NCBI GenBank assembly: GCA_029067025.1
Contig: JAIEFH010000135.1
Span: 12,724-24,717, forward strand
Reading direction: 5' to 3'
From: Oscillospiraceae bacterium
GTDB lineage: Bacteria > Bacillota > Clostridia > Oscillospirales > Oscillospiraceae
DNA length: 11,994 bases
Part shown: one piece after another, positions 4,642-11,957 of the stretch
How the letters are laid out: the number at the start of each line of letters is the position of its first letter
Position numbering within the stretch: the first letter of the stretch is position 1
Translations under genes and position numbers: made by a program
Notes under the pieces: model-generated
Database searches by the model: none
The model's input: only the letters and a program-made list of their open reading frames with translations
Told to the model about the DNA's origin: nothing

Positions 4642-7431
4642 TTACTTCTTCGCCTTGCGGGCGGCCCGCTTGATCTTGATCTCCCGCTTGATCATGTTGG
4701 GCAGGATGGCTTTCATCTTGTCCTCGCTCTTCATCATGGTGGAGCATTCCGGGCGGTCACGGTGGAGATGGATGGCGTCAAACTCGCACCGGGTGGTGCA
4801 CAGGCCGCAGCCGATGCACTTGTTGGGGTCCACAATGGACGCGCCGCAGCCCAGGCAGCGGGCGGTCTCCGCCTTGACCTGCTCCTCGGTGAAGGTGCGC
4901 TTGGCGTCCCGGAAGGACTTCTTCCAGTCGATGCTGTCGTCCATGCCGGGGATCTGGCGCTGGGCGTTGTCGTACTGCTCCACCTTGATGTTGCTCTTAT
5001 CCAGCTCCACATAGTACCGGGGATCCCGGCCAATAGTCATGCTGGTATTGGGCTGGACGAAGCGGTGGAGGGAGACGGCGGCTTCCTTGCCCGCCGCGAT
5101 AGCGTCGATGGCAAACTTGGGGCCGGTGTACACGTCGCCGCCCACGAACACGTCAGGCTGGGCGGTCTGATAGGTCTTGGCGTCCGCCTTGGCCCAGCCG
5201 CCCCGGGCCAGCTCCACCTGGCTGCCCTCCAGAAGCCCGCCCCACTCCACGCTCTGGCCGATGGACAGCACCACGTGGTCACAGGGGACGGTGACGGTGT
5301 CCTGCTCGTCGTACTGGGGAGCGAAGCGGCCCTGGTCGTCCCACACGCTGGTGCAGCGCATGAACACCACGCCGGACACCTTGCCGCCCTCGGTAAGTAT
5401 CTCTTTCGGGCCCCAGCCGCACTGGATGGTGACGTCCTCGTCCTCTGCCTCGGCGATCTCCTCCAGAGAGGCGGGCATCCTGTCACGGGGCTCCAGACAG
5501 AACATCTGCACACTGTCCGCCCCACAGCGGTGGGCGGTGCGGGCGGCGTCGATGGCCACGTTGCCGCCGCCGACCACGACAGTCTTGCCGGGAACCTGGA
5601 GGCCATTGCCCCCCGCCGCCCCGCGCAGGAACTCTACGGCGGAATACACGCCTTCGGACTCCTCGCCGGGGATGCCGGGCAGGCGGCCCCGCTGGCAGCC
5701 GATGGCGATGTAGAAGGCTTCGTAGCCCTGGGAACGCAGATCGTCCAGCGTCAGGTCTTTGCCAACTTCAACGCCGCAGCGGAAGTCCACGCCCAGGGCG
5801 CGGATGATGTCGATCTCGGCATCGATGACGTCCTTCTCCAGCTTGAAGGAGGGGATGCCGTAGCGGAGCATACCGCCCAGCTCTGGGTTCTTTTCAAACA
5901 CGGTGGGCTCGTAGCCCTTGAGGGCCAGGTAGAACGCGCAGGACAGGCCGGCGGGGCCGCCGCCGATGATGGCGATCTTCTGGGAGAACTCACCCAGCAG
6001 CTTGGGAACCACCTTTTGGGGCACAAAGCGGTGCTCGGCGTTGAGATCCTGCTGGGCGATGAACTTCTTCACCTCGTCGATGGCCACCGCCTGGTCGATG
6101 GTGCCGCGGGTGCAGGCGTCCTCGCACCGGCGGTTGCAGACGCGGCCGCACACGGCGGGGAAGGGGTTCTCCTTCTTGATGAGCGCCAGTGCCTCGGTGT
6201 ATTTGCCCTGGGCCGCCAGCTTCAGATAGCCCTGGATGGCGATGTGGGCGGGGCAGGCGGTCTTGCAGGGGGCGGTGCCCGTTTTATGGGTGTTGACGCG
6301 GTTCTTGTCCCGGTAGTCGATGGACCACTTCTCCGGGCCCCACTTCACCTCGTCAGGCAGTTCCTGGCGGGGGTACTGGACGGGGCCATTCTGAGTGCAC
6401 AGCTTCTGGCCCAGCTTGGCCGCGCCGGCAGGGCACACCTCCACGCAGCCGCCGCAGGCCACGCACTTGTCCTCCTCCACCTTGGCAACATAGGCCGAAC
6501 GGCTCATGTTGGGGGTGTTGAAGAGCTGGGAGGTGCGCAGGGCGTTGCAGATGTTGACGTTGCAGTTGCAGATGGCGAAGATCTTCTCCTCGCCGTCGAT
6601 GTTGGTGATCTGGTGGACGAAGCCGTTGGCTTCCGCGCGGCGGAAGATCTCCAGCGCCTCCTCATAGGTGACATAGCGGCCACCCTTGTCGGTCTCCACC
6701 ACGTAGTCGGCCATGTCGCCCACGGCCACGCACCAGCCCTCGGGGTCGTCGCCGCAGCCCTCGCCCATCCTGGCCCGGCTCATGCGGCAGGAGCAGGGGG
6801 AGGCGGCGAACTTGCCGTACTTTTTCAGCCAGTGGGAGATGTGCTCAATGGAGATGGACTGGTTTTCCATCTCGATGGCCTTCTCCACCGGAATGACGTG
6901 CATCCCGATGCCCGCCCCTCCGGGAGGCACCATGGGGGTGATCTTCTCCAGGGGCAGGAAGGTCATGCGCTCGAAGAAGGCGGTGACCTCCGGATGCTCT
7001 TCAATCACAGTGTGGTTCATATTGAAGAACTCCGCGCTGCCCGGCACGAACATGGGCAGGACGTACCGTTTCTCATGGTTGGGGTTCTTGCCGTCCAGGT
7101 TCTCCCAGTGGTACTCGATGAGACCGATGCGGCTCATCTCGTCCAGCAGCTTTTGCAGCTTCTCCGGCTCCATGCCGGTGAGCTTCTGGATCTGCGCGAA
7201 GGTCTTGGGCTTGCGCACCTTCATCTTCATGGCCACGTCGGCCATTTCGTCGGTGACCATCCCGGCCAGGCCCCAGTACTCCGGGTCCTCCCCGGTGACG
7301 CCGTGGAGCTTGGCAGGCACCCGGTCGGTAATCATCTTACCCAGCTTGACGATCTTCTCCCGGGGGTGGTCGGTTTTGGGGATTTCAAAGGGCAGCTTGC
7401 TCTCGTCCAGGGGGAATTTGGTCTCGCTCAT
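4642..7431 (-). CDS. Multi-cluster iron-sulfur FAD/NAD(P) oxidoreductase (GltD/NfnB-like core)
   Basis: This 929-aa protein has a modular layout. Residues 1-310 form an unusual N-terminal region with a helical/winged-helix-like part (about 60-105) and a Cys-rich part (C213, C215, C226, C234, then ICNCNVNIC at 287-295). A 4Fe-4S motif CVACGGCVEVC follows at 323-333. Residues 389-440 hold the GltD-type cluster cysteines (C389, C393, C428, C432, C436, C440). The FAD site IIGGGPAGLSCA is at 488-499, the NAD(P) site VVVGGGNVAID at 618-628, and a third FAD motif VGGDV at 763-767. The C-terminus carries CLGCG (C859, C862) and CIGCGLCTTRC (872-882). It should pass electrons between NAD(P)H and ferredoxin or a partner, in the cytoplasm. 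An upstream in-frame start at 7494 would overlap hypB; the ATG at 7431 has AGAGGAG upstream and a family-like N-terminus. It lies 17 bases after hypB. Confidence 0.88.
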   Translation of the reverse strand: MSETKFPLDESKLPFEIPKTDHPREKIVKLGKMITDRVPAKLHGVTGEDPEYWGLAGMVTDEMADVAMKMKVRKPKTFAQIQKLTGMEPEKLQKLLDEMSRIGLIEYHWENLDGKNPNHEKRYVLPMFVPGSAEFFNMNHTVIEEHPEVTAFFERMTFLPLEKITPMVPPGGAGIGMHVIPVEKAIEMENQSISIEHISHWLKKYGKFAASPCSCRMSRARMGEGCGDDPEGWCVAVGDMADYVVETDKGGRYVTYEEALEIFRRAEANGFVHQITNIDGEEKIFAICNCNVNICNALRTSQLFNTPNMSRSAYVAKVEEDKCVACGGCVEVCPAGAAKLGQKLCTQNGPVQYPRQELPDEVKWGPEKWSIDYRDKNRVNTHKTGTAPCKTACPAHIAIQGYLKLAAQGKYTEALALIKKENPFPAVCGRVCNRRCEDACTRGTIDQAVAIDEVKKFIAQQDLNAEHRFVPQKVVPKLLGEFSQKIAIIGGGPAGLSCAFYLALKGYEPTVFEKNPELGGMLRYGIPSFKLEKDVIDAEIDIIRALGVDFRCGVEVGKDLTLDDLRSQGYEAFYIAIGCQRGRLPGIPGEESEGVYSAVEFLRGAAGGNGLQVPGKTVVVGGGNVAIDAARTAHRCGADSVQMFCLEPRDRMPASLEEIAEAEDEDVTIQCGWGPKEILTEGGKVSGVVFMRCTSVWDDQGRFAPQYDEQDTVTVPCDHVVLSIGQSVEWGGLLEGSQVELARGGWAKADAKTYQTAQPDVFVGGDVYTGPKFAIDAIAAGKEAAVSLHRFVQPNTSMTIGRDPRYYVELDKSNIKVEQYDNAQRQIPGMDDSIDWKKSFRDAKRTFTEEQVKAETARCLGCGASIVDPNKCIGCGLCTTRCEFDAIHLHRDRPECSTMMKSEDKMKAILPNMIKREIKIKRAARKAKK

Positions 7432-7448
7432 ACTCTTTCTCCTCTCTT

Positions 7449-8117
7449 TCAGATCTGCCACATGGCTACCTGCTCCCGCAGCCAGTCCGCCCATTCCTCC
7501 ACGCCCTCGCCGGTTTTGGCGCAGATGGGGATGACCTTCGCGTCGGGGTTACGCATCCGGATGTATTCCGTGCACCGCTCCAGGTCGAAATCAAAATAGG
7601 GGGCCACGTCTATTTTATTGATGAGTACCACGTCGCAGACCTGGAACATCAGGGGGTATTTTAGCGGTTTGTCGTCCCCCTCGGGCACCGACAGGATGGC
7701 GGCGTTCTTTACGGCCCCAGTGTCGAATTCGGCGGGGCACACCAGGTTGCCCACGTTTTCCAGGATGGCCAGCTCCACGTCGCCGTCCACCAGCTCGTCC
7801 AGCCCCTGCCGGGTCATGTCCGCGTCCAGGTGGCACATCCCGCCGGTGTGCAGCTGGATAGACTTCACCCCCGCCGCCGCCATGGTACGGGCGTCCACGT
7901 CCGAGTCGATGTCCGCCTCCATGACGCCGATCTTCATCTCGTCTTTCAGCAGCTCCACCGTGCGCGTCAGAGTGGTTGTTTTGCCCGAGCCGGGGGCGCT
8001 CATCAGATTGAGCAGGAAAATGCCCCGCGCTTTCAGCTCATCCCGGAGCTGGGCCGCACGCTTGTCATTGTCGGCAAAGACGCTCTGCTTTACCTCAATG
8101 ATCCGCACCTGATCCAT
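7449..8117 (-). CDS. hypB: HypB nickel-insertion GTPase
   Basis: This 222-aa SIMIBI-class GTPase carries the P-loop SAPGSGKTT (residues 40-48), the ADIDSDVDA segment (68-76), the metal-site block TGGMCHLDADM with C95 and H96, ENVGNLVCPAEFD (120-132, C127), EGDDKPLKYP (146-155) and the guanine-specificity motif NKID (167-170). HypB hydrolyses GTP to drive nickel transfer with HypA. The N-terminal CxxCGC nickel site and the His-rich stretch found in some HypB proteins are absent, so only the GTPase-domain metal site remains, which is common in many bacteria. The ATG at 8117 follows GAGGAGAGG with normal spacing; a TTG at 8144 is in frame but would overlap that ribosome binding site. It is first in the operon, directly after the promoter at 8161-8189. 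Confidence 0.95.
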   Translation of the reverse strand: MDQVRIIEVKQSVFADNDKRAAQLRDELKARGIFLLNLMSAPGSGKTTTLTRTVELLKDEMKIGVMEADIDSDVDARTMAAAGVKSIQLHTGGMCHLDADMTRQGLDELVDGDVELAILENVGNLVCPAEFDTGAVKNAAILSVPEGDDKPLKYPLMFQVCDVVLINKIDVAPYFDFDLERCTEYIRMRNPDAKVIPICAKTGEGVEEWADWLREQVAMWQI

Positions 8118-8160
8118 CGCATATCCTCTCCTCTCTCTGGCCAAACCAGATTTCGTTACA

Positions 8161-8189
8161 ATTTTATCATTTCCTTGTCATTTCGTCAA
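8161..8189 (-). promoter_or_regulatory. Promoter of the hypB-flavoprotein-hypA operon
   Basis: On the minus strand TTGACG (8189-8184), a 17-base spacer and TAAAAT (8166-8161) each match five of six consensus bases. The predicted start near 8154 leaves a short leader of about 37 bases to the hypB ATG. Confidence 0.75.
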
Positions 8190-8212
8190 CTGCCCGAAAA
8201 TCTTTCTGAACT

Positions 8213-8254
8213 TTTTGTCAAATCCACAGTTTTTGCGGATTGATTTTGTCAAAT
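8213..8254. repeat. Pair of 11-bp direct repeats, 31 bp apart, in the hypB/GntR control region
   Basis: TTTTGTCAAAT occurs at 8213-8223 and again at 8244-8254. The start-to-start distance of 31 bases is close to three helical turns, so both copies face the same side of the DNA. They sit upstream of the hypB -35 box and within about 60-100 bases of the GntR start. They could be binding sites for a regulator acting on either gene. Confidence 0.5.
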
Positions 8255-8282
8255 ATGTATGATAAATTGTTCTCCGTGATTG

Positions 8283-8293
8283 TGGTATGACCA
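8283..8293. promoter_or_regulatory. FadR-type GntR operator candidate
   Basis: TGGTATGACCA has 4-bp inverted arms around three central bases and fits the TGGT-N3-ACCA pattern of FadR-subfamily sites. It ends 21 bases before the ATG of the FadR-type regulator at 8315, just upstream of the AAGGAGATGAGG ribosome binding site, so autorepression is the simplest reading. Confidence 0.5.
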
Positions 8294-8314
8294 GAACCAA
8301 AAGGAGATGAGGTT

Positions 8315-9016
8315 ATGGAATTTACAAAGCTCTCCTCCCCCAGCCTGAAGGATCTGTTTGTCCAGCAGCTTCAGGGGATGATCCTGTCCGGGCAGTTGCC
8401 TGTGGGCGCCCAGCTTCCGCCGGAGCGGGTGCTGGCCGAGCAGATGCAGGTGAGCCGCACGGTTGTAAACAGCGGTCTGGCCGAACTGTCTGAGCAGGGG
8501 TTTTTGGAGATCCGGCCCCGTCAGGGCACCTGTGTGGCGGACTACCGGCGGCGGGGCAACCTGGGCACGCTCATCGCCATCATGCAGTACAAGGGAGGCG
8601 TACTGGGGCATGATGAGATCCGCTCTATTTTGGAAGTCCGGCGGGCGCTGGAGCATTTGGCGGCGGAGCGGGCCATATTGTATGCCTCCGACGAGGCGTT
8701 AGAGCGCCTTGGGGACGCCTTAGCGCGGCTCACCGCCGCACCCAGCGCCAGTGAAGCGGCGGAGGCCGCTTTTTCCTTCCAGCATGAACTGGCCCTAGTG
8801 AGCGGCAACAGCATCGTGCCGCTGATCTACTCCTCCTTCAAACCTCCGGTCATCGCCCTGTGGATACGGTTTTGCAACCTGTATGGAATACCTGCTCTGG
8901 TGTATAACACGCAGACCCTCTATACACTGATTCAAAACAGGGATGCAGATGGTGCTTCCCGCTGGATCGAAACCTATTTGGAGCAGGCGATCAGGGGCAG
9001 CCAGCAGATCTATTGA
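8315..9016 (+). CDS. GntR-family transcriptional regulator, FadR subfamily (FCD domain)
   Basis: The 233-aa product is typical in length. The winged helix spans about residues 10-75, with ILSGQLPVGAQLPPERVLAE and VSRTVVNSGLAELSEQGFLE followed by the wing IRPRQGTCVAD. The all-helical effector domain begins near EIRSILEVRRALEHLAAERA (about 101-120). In many FCD proteins an Asp and three His bind a metal. Here one His (FQHELALVSGN) is visible, but no His is evident in the last ~70 residues, where two of the ligands normally lie. The ligand site may therefore be metal-free, as in acyl-CoA-binding FadR. AAGGAG precedes the start. The gene is divergent to the hypB operon, and the FadR-like palindrome at 8283-8293 suggests self-control; regulation of the hyp operon is plausible but not shown. 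Confidence 0.92.
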   Translation: MEFTKLSSPSLKDLFVQQLQGMILSGQLPVGAQLPPERVLAEQMQVSRTVVNSGLAELSEQGFLEIRPRQGTCVADYRRRGNLGTLIAIMQYKGGVLGHDEIRSILEVRRALEHLAAERAILYASDEALERLGDALARLTAAPSASEAAEAAFSFQHELALVSGNSIVPLIYSSFKPPVIALWIRFCNLYGIPALVYNTQTLYTLIQNRDADGASRWIETYLEQAIRGSQQIY

Positions 9017-9264
9017 AAGCTGGAGTTGAACCGTCTGGCTATTTTTCATACCTTTATGGTGCACATAAATTAGGCCTGGGCTATATAGCCTTACCAAGGC
9101 CGCGGTATTATCGCTGATGTCTGAATGGGATACCACAAGGGATTCCTGCTGCATAAGAATTACACTGACAGACTTCTTGCCGAAGCCTGTTAATGTATAT
9201 TTTGTGTAGACGAAAAAATGTGCCAAAATTGACACGTTCGCAGTAGGGTTGTTCATAAAAGTCC
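9017..9264. other. Noncoding gap after the GntR gene with weak hairpins
   Basis: No credible gene is present on either strand. It contains a perfect 12-bp palindrome, GGCTATATAGCC (9079-9090), flanked by GGCCT/AGGCC arms. It also has an imperfect hairpin at 9166-9192 (TGACAG and CTTC paired with GAAG and CTGTTA) followed by a T/A-rich stretch, which could be a weak terminator. A TTGACA at 9229-9234 lacks a good -10 box at the right distance. It is more AT-rich than its neighbours. Confidence 0.5.
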
Positions 9265-9308
9265 TTGCTATTTAAAGGCTTATCTGGTATCATAAATATA
9301 AGGCCTTT
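9265..9308 (+). promoter_or_regulatory. Promoter and overlapping operator of the ROK regulator gene
   Basis: TTGCTA (9265-9270), a 17-base spacer and TATCAT (9288-9293) preceded by TGG (extended -10) make a plausible promoter. A near-perfect inverted repeat, AAAGGCTTAT (9274-9283) against ATAAGGCCTTT (9298-9308) with one bulged base, brackets the -10 box. A protein bound there would block transcription, which suits autorepression by the ROK protein. Confidence 0.55.
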
Positions 9309-9342
9309 ATAAAACAGTATATGCAGAAATGGGGAGTGGACT

Positions 9343-10467
9343 ATGACGGCAGGCCCAGCCAGCAACATGGATGTGAAACGGCGCAATCGTTCCAACACGT
9401 TGCGCTGCATCTTGACCTGTGACCATATTTCCCAAATGGAGCTGTCCCAGCGGCTGTCGCTGAGCTGGCCCACTGTATTGCAAAATGTGAAGGAACTCTC
9501 CGAATTGGGCTTGATCCAGGAAGCTGGCTCCTACGAATCCACTGGGGGACGCAAAGCGAAAGCCTACGCTCCGGTTCGGGACGCGAAGCTGGCATTGGGG
9601 TTGGACATCACCCGCAATCATGTGAGCCTGGTGCTGGTAGACCTGTGCGGACAGGTGCTGCGCTGGAAGCGAAAGTCCTATCCGTTTTCTCTGGATGACA
9701 AATATACCTGCGGTCTGGGGGAGTTGGTGGAACAGTTCATCGCGGACAACAGTGCTCAGGATCGCCTGCTGGGGGTAGGTATTTCTCTTCCCGGCGTTGT
9801 AGCGGAGCAGAAGGGTGTTCTGGATGATTCCCACATCTTAGGTGTCCAGGATGTGCCTACCGCTTTTTTCAGCCGGTATATCCCTTATCCCTGCCGTTTC
9901 CTCAATGACGCCAATGCTGCGGGTCTGGCGGAGGTTTATGGAACGCCGGATGCCGGGGATCTGGTCTACCTGTCCCTGAGCAACAGTGTAGGCGGCGCGA
10001 TCTTGAATGGCGGGGCGCTCTACACTGGCGCCCACCTTCGGGCGGGGGAGTTTGGCCATAATACCCTGGTTCCCGGCGGACGCCGGTGCTACTGCGGGAA
10101 GGAGGGGTGTCTGGACGCCTACTGCTCCGCCCGGGTGCTGGCTGACTGTACAGAAGGAAAGCTGGCCGACTTCTTTGACCGTCTGCGGGCCGGTGATCCT
10201 CAGCTAAAACAGGTCTGGCAGGAATATCTGCAGTACCTGGCGGTGGCGGTGAACAATCTCCACATGAGCTTTGACTGCGACGTGATCGTGGGTGGGTATG
10301 TGGGGGCCTATCTGGAGGAGTTTGGCGGGCCGCTGCGCACTTTGCTGGAGGAGCGCAATACCTTCCGGCGGGACGCCTCCTATCTCCGCTTCTGCCGCTA
10401 CAAGCTGGAGGCCGCCGCAGTAGGCGCGGCGCTGATGCAGGTGGATCAATTCATTCAGAACATTTGA
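9343..10467 (+). CDS. ROK-family transcriptional regulator (NagC/XylR type)
   Basis: The 374-aa protein has an N-terminal MarR-like helix-turn-helix (about residues 17-60, including ISQMELSQRLSLSWPTVLQNVKEL with the recognition helix at the end), then a sugar-kinase-like ROK domain. The nucleotide-binding start GLDITRNHVSLVLVDL is at 86-101, FLNDANAAGLAE at 186-197 retains the Asn-Asp pair that is catalytic in ROK kinases, and the zinc site is GEFGHN (H239) with CYCGKEGC (C249, C251, C256). ROK regulators bind a sugar or sugar phosphate and release DNA. GGGGAG precedes the ATG by 6 bases. Next come a strong terminator and a sugar-alcohol dehydrogenase/symporter operon, the likely target, so the inducer is probably a pentitol, hexitol or related sugar. 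That assignment is inference. Confidence 0.93.
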   Translation: MTAGPASNMDVKRRNRSNTLRCILTCDHISQMELSQRLSLSWPTVLQNVKELSELGLIQEAGSYESTGGRKAKAYAPVRDAKLALGLDITRNHVSLVLVDLCGQVLRWKRKSYPFSLDDKYTCGLGELVEQFIADNSAQDRLLGVGISLPGVVAEQKGVLDDSHILGVQDVPTAFFSRYIPYPCRFLNDANAAGLAEVYGTPDAGDLVYLSLSNSVGGAILNGGALYTGAHLRAGEFGHNTLVPGGRRCYCGKEGCLDAYCSARVLADCTEGKLADFFDRLRAGDPQLKQVWQEYLQYLAVAVNNLHMSFDCDVIVGGYVGAYLEEFGGPLRTLLEERNTFRRDASYLRFCRYKLEAAAVGAALMQVDQFIQNI

Positions 10468-10478
10468 TGAACAAGAAG

Positions 10479-10521
10479 GCAGACCTGCTGCCCTGTACCG
10501 GGCGGCGGGTCTGCTTTTTTT
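10479..10521 (+). terminator. Intrinsic terminator of the ROK gene
   Basis: A long GC-rich stem pairs GCAGACC (10479-10485) with GGTCTGC (10508-10514), extended by GC/GC and GCCC/GGGC pairs around single mismatches. It is followed directly by seven T (10515-10521) and starts 11 bases after the stop codon, separating the regulator from the dehydrogenase operon. Confidence 0.93.
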
Positions 10522-10574
10522 GCACAAAAAGCAGCACGAAAAACTATGCAATCCTCTGAAATCGAACTTCTCTA

Positions 10575-10603
10575 TTGACAAACGTACTCCCCTATGATTT
10601 AAT
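10575..10603 (+). promoter_or_regulatory. Promoter of the dehydrogenase-symporter operon
   Basis: TTGACA (10575-10580), a 17-base spacer and TTTAAT (10598-10603) form a near-consensus promoter. The segment from there to the ribosome binding site (about 10603-10645) is very AT-rich and holds the palindrome TTAATTAA (10612-10619) near the predicted start. ROK proteins often bind AT-rich palindromes, so this is a candidate operator. Confidence 0.75.
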
Positions 10604-10662
10604 ATAGACACTTAATTAAATAGTTTATAAAAGTAATAAATATTTTGAAGGAGGTCACAGCA

Positions 10663-11718
10663 ATGAACGGAACCATGAAGGTAGCAGTGATGGAGGGCAT
10701 CGGTAAGATGGGGTATACTGAGCGGCCTATCCCCACCCCGAAGGACGACGAGGTGCTGGTCAAGCTGGAGTACGTAGGCATCTGCGGCAGCGATATGCAC
10801 TACTATGAAACCGGGGCCATCGGGGACTACGTGGTGAAGCCCCCCTTCGTCTTGGGCCACGAGCCCGGCGGCACCGTGGTGGAGGTGGGCAGCAAGGTCA
10901 AGCACTTGAAGGTGGGCGACTGGGTGGCGCTGGAGCCGGGCAAGACCTGCGGCCATTGTGAGTTCTGCCGCCAGGGCAAGTACAACCTGTGCCCCGACGT
11001 GGTGTTCTTCGCCACGCCCCCGGTGGACGGCGTATTCCAGGAGTACGTGGCCCACGAGGCCGCCCTGTGCTTCAAGCTGCCCGACAATGTGAGCACCCTG
11101 GAGGGTGCGCTCATTGAGCCGCTGGCCGTGGGCTTCCACGCCGCCAATCAGGGCGAGGCCCATGCGGGCCAGACCGCCGTGGTTATGGGCGCGGGCTGCA
11201 TCGGCCTGGTGTCCATGATGGCGCTGAAGGCCGAGGGCGTCAGCCGGGTCTATGTGGTGGACGTGATGCAAAAGCGGCTGGACAAGGCCCTGGAGCTGGG
11301 CGCGGACGGCGTCATCAACGGTGTGAACGAGGATGCTGTGGAGGCCGTTCGCAAGCTGACTGAGGGTGCGGGCTGCGACCTGGTCATCGAGACCGCCGGC
11401 ACCGAAATCACCACCCGTCAGGCTATCCACATGGCCAAGAAGGGAGCCAACATCGTGCTGGTGGGCTACTCCAAGACCGGCGAAATGACCCTGCCCATGA
11501 GCCTGGTGCTGGACAAGGAGCTCACCTTCAAGACCGTGTTCCGCTACCGCCACATTTACCCCATGGCCATCGACGCGGTCGCCGCCGGTAAGGTGAACCT
11601 CAAGGGCATCGTCACCAACATCTTCGACTTTGACGACATCCAGAACGCCATGGACAAGAGCGTGTCCGACAAAGCCAATATCGTCAAAGCGGTGGTGAAA
11701 ATCGCAAAGGAGGGCTGA
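10663..11718 (+). CDS. Zinc-dependent polyol dehydrogenase (sorbitol/xylitol dehydrogenase-like, MDR superfamily)
   Basis: The 351-aa length is usual for the family. Catalytic zinc ligands are C41 (GICGSDMHYY), H66 and E67 (VLGHEPGG), and E152 lies in LIEPLAVG. Structural-zinc cysteines C96, C99, C102 and C110 are present in CGHCEFCRQGKYNLC. The nucleotide fold has GAGCIG at 176-181 and D200 at the end of the second strand, favouring NAD+ over NADP+. YETGAIGDYVVKPPFVLGHE and FFATPPVDGVFQEY closely resemble sorbitol and xylitol dehydrogenases, so oxidation of a polyol to a ketose is likely; the exact substrate is not certain. I chose the ATG at 10663 because GGAGGT lies 8 bases before it; an in-frame ATG at 10645 lies upstream of that site. 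The symporter gene starts 2 bases after the stop. Confidence 0.9.
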   Translation: MNGTMKVAVMEGIGKMGYTERPIPTPKDDEVLVKLEYVGICGSDMHYYETGAIGDYVVKPPFVLGHEPGGTVVEVGSKVKHLKVGDWVALEPGKTCGHCEFCRQGKYNLCPDVVFFATPPVDGVFQEYVAHEAALCFKLPDNVSTLEGALIEPLAVGFHAANQGEAHAGQTAVVMGAGCIGLVSMMALKAEGVSRVYVVDVMQKRLDKALELGADGVINGVNEDAVEAVRKLTEGAGCDLVIETAGTEITTRQAIHMAKKGANIVLVGYSKTGEMTLPMSLVLDKELTFKTVFRYRHIYPMAIDAVAAGKVNLKGIVTNIFDFDDIQNAMDKSVSDKANIVKAVVKIAKEG

Positions 11719-11720
11719 AC

Positions 11721-11957
11721 ATGGCCGCCAATACCCCTCAGCAGGACGTAAACGTAAAAGTCCCCCTCATCAGTAAGATTGCCTACGGTTTTGGCGACGT
11801 GGGCTGCAACTTCAGCTGGATGTTTGTGAGCAACTTTCTCATGATCTTCTACACCGACGTGTGCGGCATCCCCATGGCGGCGGTGTCCCTGCTGATGCTC
11901 TTCTCCCGCTTTTGGGACGCCATCAACCGCCCCCCACAGCGGCTGGCTCAGCGCTGA
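11721..11957 (+). CDS. GPH-type sugar:cation symporter, N-terminal fragment cut by contig end
   Basis: The first 69 residues match the N-terminus of glycoside-pentoside-hexuronide symporters (MelB-like): KIAYGFGDVGCNFSWMFVSN, then a membrane segment FLMIFYTDVCGI and LLMLFSRFWDAIN. Family members continue with DPxxGWLSD. Here the frame instead reads RPPQRLAQR and stops at 11957. Shifting by one base after the C-run near 11931-11940 restores G-W-L-S just before adapter-like sequence begins at 11954. The stop codon is thus an artefact, and the true gene continues beyond the contig. AAGGAGG overlaps the end of the dehydrogenase gene, and the 2-base gap indicates one operon. It probably imports the polyol or sugar that the dehydrogenase uses. 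Confidence 0.75.
   Translation: MAANTPQQDVNVKVPLISKIAYGFGDVGCNFSWMFVSNFLMIFYTDVCGIPMAAVSLLMLFSRFWDAINRPPQRLAQR

Noticed and set aside
4207..7599. A 1130-codon plus-strand open frame opposite the flavoprotein and hypA/hypB genes
   Set aside because: It is antisense to three genes with clear family motifs. The sequence is Val/Gly/His/Leu-rich low complexity, as expected from the reverse complement of GC-rich codons, and it has no domain or suitable ribosome binding site.
9118..9342. Short minus-strand frames upstream of the ROK gene
   Set aside because: They have no ribosome binding site or recognisable domain, overlap the ROK promoter and 5' end, and read as random translation of AT-rich spacer.
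10612..11553. A 313-codon minus-strand open frame opposite the dehydrogenase
   Set aside because: It is a shadow of the dehydrogenase, whose zinc and NAD motifs are intact on the plus strand.
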